NCBI GenBank assembly: GCA_017745115.1
Contig: JAGIAA010000011.1
Location: 4,506 to 68,505, forward strand
From: Sphingobium sp.
Lineage (GTDB): Bacteria > Pseudomonadota > Alphaproteobacteria > Sphingomonadales > Sphingomonadaceae
DNA length: 64,000 bases
Reading direction: 5' to 3'
This document shows positions 59,299 to 64,000 of the stretch, in pieces. Position 1 is the first letter of the stretch. Each line of letters starts with the position of its first letter. The position numbers and the translations under genes were made by a program. The notes under the pieces were generated by a model, which made no database searches, was not told the DNA's origin, and saw nothing but the letters and a program-made list of their open reading frames with translations.

Positions 59299-62200
59299 TT
59301 ATTCCGCCGGCTGGGCCGCCGGATCATGGGATGCCGAACCCTGGTAGGTCAGCAGGCGCTTGCGCAGCCAGGGGCCGATCTTCTTCTCGGCGCCGTCAGC
59401 CAGGCTGAAGCCAGCGGGCACGATGGCCAGCGTGAGCAGCGTCGACAGGATCAGGCCGCCGATCACCGTCACGCCCATCGGCGAGCGCCACGCGCTGTCG
59501 CCGGAGAGCGAGATGGCGGTCGGGATCATGCCCGCGACCATGGCGACCGTGGTCATCACGATCGGCTGGGCGCGCTTGTGTCCGGCTTCCATGATCGCGT
59601 CGAACTTGGGCACGCCGCGCGACATTTCCTCGATCGCGAAGTCCACCAGCAGGATCGAGTTCTTCGCGACGATGCCGAGCAGCATCAGCAGACCGATATA
59701 GACCGAGATGCTGATCGGCTGGCCGAGGATGAGCAGTGCGAGCAGGCCGCCCAGCGGGGCCAGGGTCAACGAACTCATGTTCACCAATGGCGAGATGAAG
59801 CGCTTGTAGAGCAGCACCAGCACCGCGAACACCAGCGCCACGCCCGAGAAGACGGCGATGATGAAGTTGGTGATGAGCTCGCCCTGCCAGCGGTCGTTGC
59901 CGATCGCTTCGTTGGAGACGCCGGCCGGCAGGTTCTTCATGATCGGCAGGGCCTTGATCTTGTTCATGACCGGGCCCTTGATCGTATTGGGCGCAAGATC
60001 CGCGCCGACGAAGATGCGGCGCTGCTGGTTGTAGCGCTGGATCTGGGTCGGGCCCGAACCGAAGGTGATGTCGGCCACGCGCGAGAGGGGCACCGATCCC
60101 CCGACGGTGGTCGGCACCGGCAGGTTCTGGATCGTCGCAATATCGCGCCGCGACGCCTCGGGGAGCATCACGCGGATCGGGATCTGGCGGTCGGACAGCG
60201 AGAATTTCGCGCTGTTCTGGTCGATGTCGCCCAGTGTCGCGATGCGAATGGTCTGCGACAGCGCCGAGGTCGTTACGCCCAAGCGGGCCGCGAGATCGAA
60301 GTGCGGTTTGATGACCAGCTCGGGGCGGCGCATGTCCGCGTCGATGCGCGGCGCCACGGCTTCGGGCACGGCCTTCATCTGCTCGAGCAGGATGTTTGCC
60401 GTATCCTCGAGCTTTCTGGGATCGCTGCCCGTGAGCATCACCGAGATGTCGCGGCCGGTGCCGCCACCGCCATTCTGCGACTGGAAGGTGACGCGCGCGT
60501 CGGCGATCTGAGCCAGTTCCGGCGTGAGCTGCCGTTCGAACTCGATCGATGTCCGCGCGCGGTCGGGCTTCAGCGTGATGAACAGACGGGCAAAGCCCTC
60601 CTGCACGATCTCGACCGCCGTGTTGACCTCGGGCTGCTTGTTGATGATCGCGGCGACGCGGTCGGCGACATCGACGGTCTGCATGATCGTCGTACCGGGC
60701 ACCATGTTGATGCGGACCTGGCTGAAATCCCGGTCCTGCGTCGGCTGGAACTGCTGCGGCATCTTCGCGAACAGCAGCACCGTGAGGCTCAGCGCGAGCA
60801 TTGCGAAGCCCATCATCCAGATGCGATGGTCGAGGAAGCGCGCAAGCAGGAAGCGAACGCGCCGGGTGTAGTTATTGGTATCGAACCCGGCCGCCCAGCC
60901 ATAGATGGAGCCGCCGATGAAGCTCAGCGCGCTACCCAGCAGATAGCCGATGACCACGACCTGCACGATCGTGCTGGCCGAGATGGCGCTAGCCTGAGCG
61001 GCATCGCTCACCGCCTGCGCTTCGCCGCCCTTGAGCCTCCGTGCGACCACCACGGCCATCATCAGGAGGCTGCCGCCGACCAGCGCATAGAGGTGATAGC
61101 TGAGCTTGGTCGATACGTGCCCGAGGCGCTCGCGCATCGCGCGATACTTCTTCGTGTCGATCGACCAGGCAAGCAGGCCCATATAGCGGTCCATGAGCCA
61201 GCCTTCGCCATGCGACTGGCGGCCCTTATGCTCCAGGAAATAGGCTGCGATCATCGGCGTGATCATGCGCGCGACCGCAAGGCTCATGAGCACAGCGACG
61301 ACGACGGTGAAGCCGAAATATTTGAAGAACTGGCCGGAAATGCCCGGCATCAGGCCGACTGGCAGGAACACCGCGACGATCGACATGGTCGTCGCGACGA
61401 CGGCAAGACCGATCTCGTCGGCGGCGTCGATCGAGGCCTGATAGGCAGTCTTGCCCATGCGCATGTGTCGGACGATGTTCTCGATCTCCACGATCGCGTC
61501 GTCGACGAGCACGCCGGCCACAAGGCTCAGCGCCAGCAGGGACAGCTGGTTCAGGTTGAAGCCGATGAGATCCATGAACCAGAAGGTCGGGATCGCCGAC
61601 AGTGGGATCGCCACCGCGCTGATCAGCGTTGCACGCCAGTCGCGCAGGAAGATGAACACCACGACGACGGCCAGGATAGCGCCCTCGACCATGGCGTCGA
61701 TGGAGCTGGAATACTGGTCCTTGGTATAGTCGACGCTGGTGAAGAGCTGGGTGAAGTGGACACCCGGATTCTCCTTCTCGATCTTCGCGATTTCCTTCAT
61801 CGCGTCGTCATAGACCGAGACGTCCGATGCCGTTTTCGCGCGATTGAGCGAGAAGGTGACGACCTGGCGGCCTTGCACCTTACTGATGCGCTTCTGTTCG
61901 CCATAGCCGTCATAGACCGAGGCGATGTCGTTCAGATGGATGGTCCGGCCGCCGCCCAGCGCGATCTCGGTCAGGCCGAGGTCATAGGCATTGGCTTTGT
62001 TCCCGAGCACGCGCACGGACTGGCGCGAGCCGGCGATTTCGGCCTGGCCGCCTGCGGCGTTCAGGTTGACCGAGCGCAGCGCCTGGTTGACCTGGCTGGC
62101 CGTCACGCCGAGCGACTGCATCTTCGCGGGGTCGAGAATGACGCGGATTTCGCGGTCGACGCCGCCTTGGCGGCTGACCTGGCTCATGCCGGGCACGCCG

Positions 62201-62706
62201 AGCAGGCGCTTGGCAATCGTATCGTCGACGAACCAGCTCAGCTGCTCGATCGTCATGTCGGTCGCGCCGACGGCGAAGAAGGCAATCTCGCTGTCGGAGA
62301 CCTCGATCTTGACCACCTGCGGCTCGAGAATGCCGTCCGGCAGATCGCTGCGGATCTGGTCGACTGCATTCTTGACTTCGTTGACGGCATTGTCGGGATC
62401 GACGCCGATCTCGAACTGGACCGTCGTCTGGCTGCTGCCTTCGCGGGCCTGGCTGTTGATTTCTTCGACGCCGTTGATCGAACGGATCGCCGCCTCGACA
62501 CGCTGGGTGATCTGCGTCTCGATCTCCGTGGGCGCCGCACCAGGCTGGCTGATGAACACGGACACGGCCGGGAATTCGATGGGCGGATCGTTGACCACCG
62601 CCATCTTGCTGAACGAGAGCAGGCCGGCGATCGTCAGGCCGATGAACAGGACGATCGGCGCAACGGGGTTGCGGATGCACCAGGCCGAAATATTGCGAAA
62701 GTTCAT
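59299..62706 (-). CDS. RND efflux pump inner-membrane protein (HAE1 group)
   Basis: A 1135-residue transporter. [20 protein letters not shown] opens TM1, the porter domains contain [16 protein letters not shown]4 carries the proton-relay pair in [14 protein letters not shown] (Asp402-Asp403), and TM10 has the Lys in [20 protein letters not shown]. It would export drugs or other amphiphiles by proton motive force. It is about 90-100 residues longer than usual: residues about 515-615, between TM6 and TM7, hold an insert with two extra hydrophobic stretches ([36 protein letters not shown]). It follows the adaptor gene; no outer membrane channel gene is in the window. Confidence 0.92.
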   Translation of the reverse strand: MNFRNISAWCIRNPVAPIVLFIGLTIAGLLSFSKMAVVNDPPIEFPAVSVFISQPGAAPTEIETQITQRVEAAIRSINGVEEINSQAREGSSQTTVQFEIGVDPDNAVNEVKNAVDQIRSDLPDGILEPQVVKIEVSDSEIAFFAVGATDMTIEQLSWFVDDTIAKRLLGVPGMSQVSRQGGVDREIRVILDPAKMQSLGVTASQVNQALRSVNLNAAGGQAEIAGSRQSVRVLGNKANAYDLGLTEIALGGGRTIHLNDIASVYDGYGEQKRISKVQGRQVVTFSLNRAKTASDVSVYDDAMKEIAKIEKENPGVHFTQLFTSVDYTKDQYSSSIDAMVEGAILAVVVVFIFLRDWRATLISAVAIPLSAIPTFWFMDLIGFNLNQLSLLALSLVAGVLVDDAIVEIENIVRHMRMGKTAYQASIDAADEIGLAVVATTMSIVAVFLPVGLMPGISGQFFKYFGFTVVVAVLMSLAVARMITPMIAAYFLEHKGRQSHGEGWLMDRYMGLLAWSIDTKKYRAMRERLGHVSTKLSYHLYALVGGSLLMMAVVVARRLKGGEAQAVSDAAQASAISASTIVQVVVIGYLLGSALSFIGGSIYGWAAGFDTNNYTRRVRFLLARFLDHRIWMMGFAMLALSLTVLLFAKMPQQFQPTQDRDFSQVRINMVPGTTIMQTVDVADRVAAIINKQPEVNTAVEIVQEGFARLFITLKPDRARTSIEFERQLTPELAQIADARVTFQSQNGGGGTGRDISVMLTGSDPRKLEDTANILLEQMKAVPEAVAPRIDADMRRPELVIKPHFDLAARLGVTTSALSQTIRIATLGDIDQNSAKFSLSDRQIPIRVMLPEASRRDIATIQNLPVPTTVGGSVPLSRVADITFGSGPTQIQRYNQQRRIFVGADLAPNTIKGPVMNKIKALPIMKNLPAGVSNEAIGNDRWQGELITNFIIAVFSGVALVFAVLVLLYKRFISPLVNMSSLTLAPLGGLLALLILGQPISISVYIGLLMLLGIVAKNSILLVDFAIEEMSRGVPKFDAIMEAGHKRAQPIVMTTVAMVAGMIPTAISLSGDSAWRSPMGVTVIGGLILSTLLTLAIVPAGFSLADGAEKKIGPWLRKRLLTYQGSASHDPAAQPAE

Positions 62707-62779
62707 GGCTCGTCGTCCTGACTGATCGTCATAGAGGGGCGGTTCCGTCCGGCCCTGCCCCTTAGCTCATCTGCTGCGC

Positions 62780-63967
62780 TCAGCGCCGCGTGGTCCCCGG
62801 CTTCGCGACATTCACCTTCACCGTCTCCCCCGGGTTGAGGAAACCGCCGGCGAAGAGCACGACCTTCTCATTGCCCTGCAGGCCGGAGTTGATCGCGAGA
62901 CCATTGGGCGTCACCGTGCCGGTCACGACGTTGCGGCGCTCGACCTTGTTCTTGTCGTTGATAATATAGACGTAGCTGCCCTTCTGGTCGCTCAGCACCG
63001 CCGATTCCGGCAGCACCGACGCGCGCATGTCCGCGATGTCGATGCTCGCATTGGCGAAGCCGCCGGGGCGCAGCGCGACATTATAGGGCAGCGCGATGCG
63101 GGCTACACCGAGGCGCGACTGCGGATCGATGACCGGCGAAACCTGCCAGACAGTGCCGATAAACTTGGCGTCCGTGCCGACCGGCGTCACGATCGCCTTC
63201 ACGCCAGGGCGCAGCGCGGCGAGTTCGTTTTCCGCGAGCTGGGCCAGCATTTCCATCTCGCCATTCTTGGCGACACGGAACAGCGTGCCGCTGCCCGCCG
63301 ACACGACCTGGCCGGGCTCGACGTTGCGCGTCAGCACCAGGCCGGATTCCGGCGCACGGATGTCGAGGCGGCCAACCGAGGCGCGAAGCTGCCCCAGCTG
63401 GGCTTCGGCGACACGCTGCTGGGCCACCGCTGCATCGCGCGCGGCGGTCTTCTGGTCGATGTCCGCCTTGGAGACGAAGCCCTGGCCGACGAGCGCCTTG
63501 GCGCGCTCGAGATTGTTCTCCGCGAGCTTGGCATTGGCACGCGCGACCTCGACCTGGGCGGCCGACGAAGCGATCTGCTGGGCCTGAACCGTGCGCTCGA
63601 TCACCACCAGGATCTGGCCCTTCTGGACCCAGGCGCCCGGCTCGACCAGCACGCGCAGCACGCGGCCGCCTTCGCCGAGCACGCCGACCGGCATGTCGAC
63701 GCGGGCATCCAGCGAGCCGGTGGCATTGGCCGTCTTGGTCACGGCCTGCTGGCCCGGCACCGCAACGGTCACCAGCGGCACCTGCGAGTTGCCCTGGTTC
63801 TGCTCCTTCTTGCCGCCCATCACGCGCCAGGCGACGAATGCCACGACGATGACCCCGATAGCGATCAGCAGCCAGAGGATCAGGCGACGGCGCTTGCGGA
63901 TGGTTTCGGCATCCAGCTCGTCCGTTCCGAGCACGGCGTTCTTGTCGAAACTGCTTTCGTAATTCAT
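62780..63967 (-). CDS. RND efflux periplasmic adaptor (HlyD/MFP family)
   Basis: A 395-residue adaptor with one N-terminal transmembrane segment (LILWLLIAIGVIVVAFVAW), a lipoyl half-motif (DMPVGVLGEGGRVLRVLVEPG and LDIRAPESGLVLTRNVEPG), a coiled-coil hairpin rich in Ala/Gln (AQQIASSAAQVEVARANAKL) and a beta-barrel end. It links the pump to an outer membrane channel. The gap of 73 bases to the pump gene and the same strand point to one operon. ATG 63967 follows AAGGTGG; GTG 63979 would add four residues. Confidence 0.92.
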   Translation of the reverse strand: MNYESSFDKNAVLGTDELDAETIRKRRRLILWLLIAIGVIVVAFVAWRVMGGKKEQNQGNSQVPLVTVAVPGQQAVTKTANATGSLDARVDMPVGVLGEGGRVLRVLVEPGAWVQKGQILVVIERTVQAQQIASSAAQVEVARANAKLAENNLERAKALVGQGFVSKADIDQKTAARDAAVAQQRVAEAQLGQLRASVGRLDIRAPESGLVLTRNVEPGQVVSAGSGTLFRVAKNGEMEMLAQLAENELAALRPGVKAIVTPVGTDAKFIGTVWQVSPVIDPQSRLGVARIALPYNVALRPGGFANASIDIADMRASVLPESAVLSDQKGSYVYIINDKNKVERRNVVTGTVTPNGLAINSGLQGNEKVVLFAGGFLNPGETVKVNVAKPGTTRR

Positions 63968-64000
63968 CGGTTCCGCCACCTTGTGCGCTCCCCTGGGCGC

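Noticed and set aside
59206..62721. 1171-codon open frame on the plus strand
   Set aside because: It is exactly antisense to the RND pump gene. The translation is rich in Arg, Asp, His and Gly with no domain pattern, as expected from the third-position GC bias of the real gene.

Overview
The window is high-GC alphaproteobacterial DNA, most likely from the order Sphingomonadales. The evidence is the grpE-hrcA / rph-rdgB-hemW neighbourhood, a 41-residue cysteine-free L36, a GapR-type (DUF2312) protein, two PEPxxWA-CTERM proteins, a TonB-dependent receptor, and close sequence resemblance of three genes to the lignin beta-aryl-ether enzymes LigD, LigF and LigE of Sphingobium. It reads as chromosome. 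I see no rRNA, tRNA, insertion sequence, transposase, integrase or CRISPR array. All names come from reading translated sequence; no database search was run.

Layout. 1-4.6 kb: end of an MFS transporter, then a TbpB-like surface lipoprotein with its Slam exporter and a small secreted protein. 4.7-6.2 kb: two tandem secreted methyltransferase-fold proteins. 6.3-10.5 kb: an envelope-glycan operon (deacetylase, GT4, membrane protein, GT4). 10.5-16.2 kb: DUF2141 protein, TonB-dependent receptor, and the ligD-ligF-ligE operon for beta-O-4 lignin dimers. 16.4-30.3 kb: glycogen metabolism (glgX, pgm, glgA, glgC, glgB, glgP, gpmA), split between glgA and glgC by a sulfotransferase gene on the other strand and a small unknown gene. 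30.5-34 kb: dienelactone hydrolase, a lipoprotein / M14 peptidase / TonB_C-like operon, and rpmJ. 34-36.4 kb: TetR regulator divergent from a Rieske oxygenase and its partner gene. 36.7-42.9 kb: MetE-like synthase, pyruvate kinase, DUF1244, hemerythrin-like protein, and asd behind what looks like a leader-peptide attenuator. 42.9-48.1 kb: diguanylate cyclase, GapR, YbjQ, SDR, GNAT, O-methyltransferase, epimerase. 48.1-57.1 kb: grpE-hrcA, then a cassette of GT-C glycosyltransferase, SMR transporter and HAD-UbiA fusion, then rph-rdgB, two hemerythrin-like proteins and hemW. 57.1-64 kb: PEP-CTERM protein, DUF445 protein, and an RND pump with its adaptor.

How the genes work together. The glycogen genes cover synthesis (pgm, glgC, glgA, glgB) and breakdown (glgP, glgX), with gpmA and pyk as glycolytic neighbours. 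LigD oxidises the C-alpha alcohol of beta-aryl ether dimers and LigF/LigE cleave the ether with glutathione; the glutathione lyase LigG that ends the pathway in Sphingobium is not here. The HAD-UbiA / SMR / GT-C trio has the parts for a polyprenyl-phosphate sugar pathway: make the lipid-linked sugar, dephosphorylate it, flip it, transfer it.

The two strongest leads are the asd leader at 40876-41005, where two identical 8-base segments compete for one complement directly behind an Ile/Lys/Thr-rich 26-codon reading frame, and the ligDFE operon. A third is a palindromic intergenic repeat family in which the same 28-bp inner palindrome sits in opposite arms in different copies.
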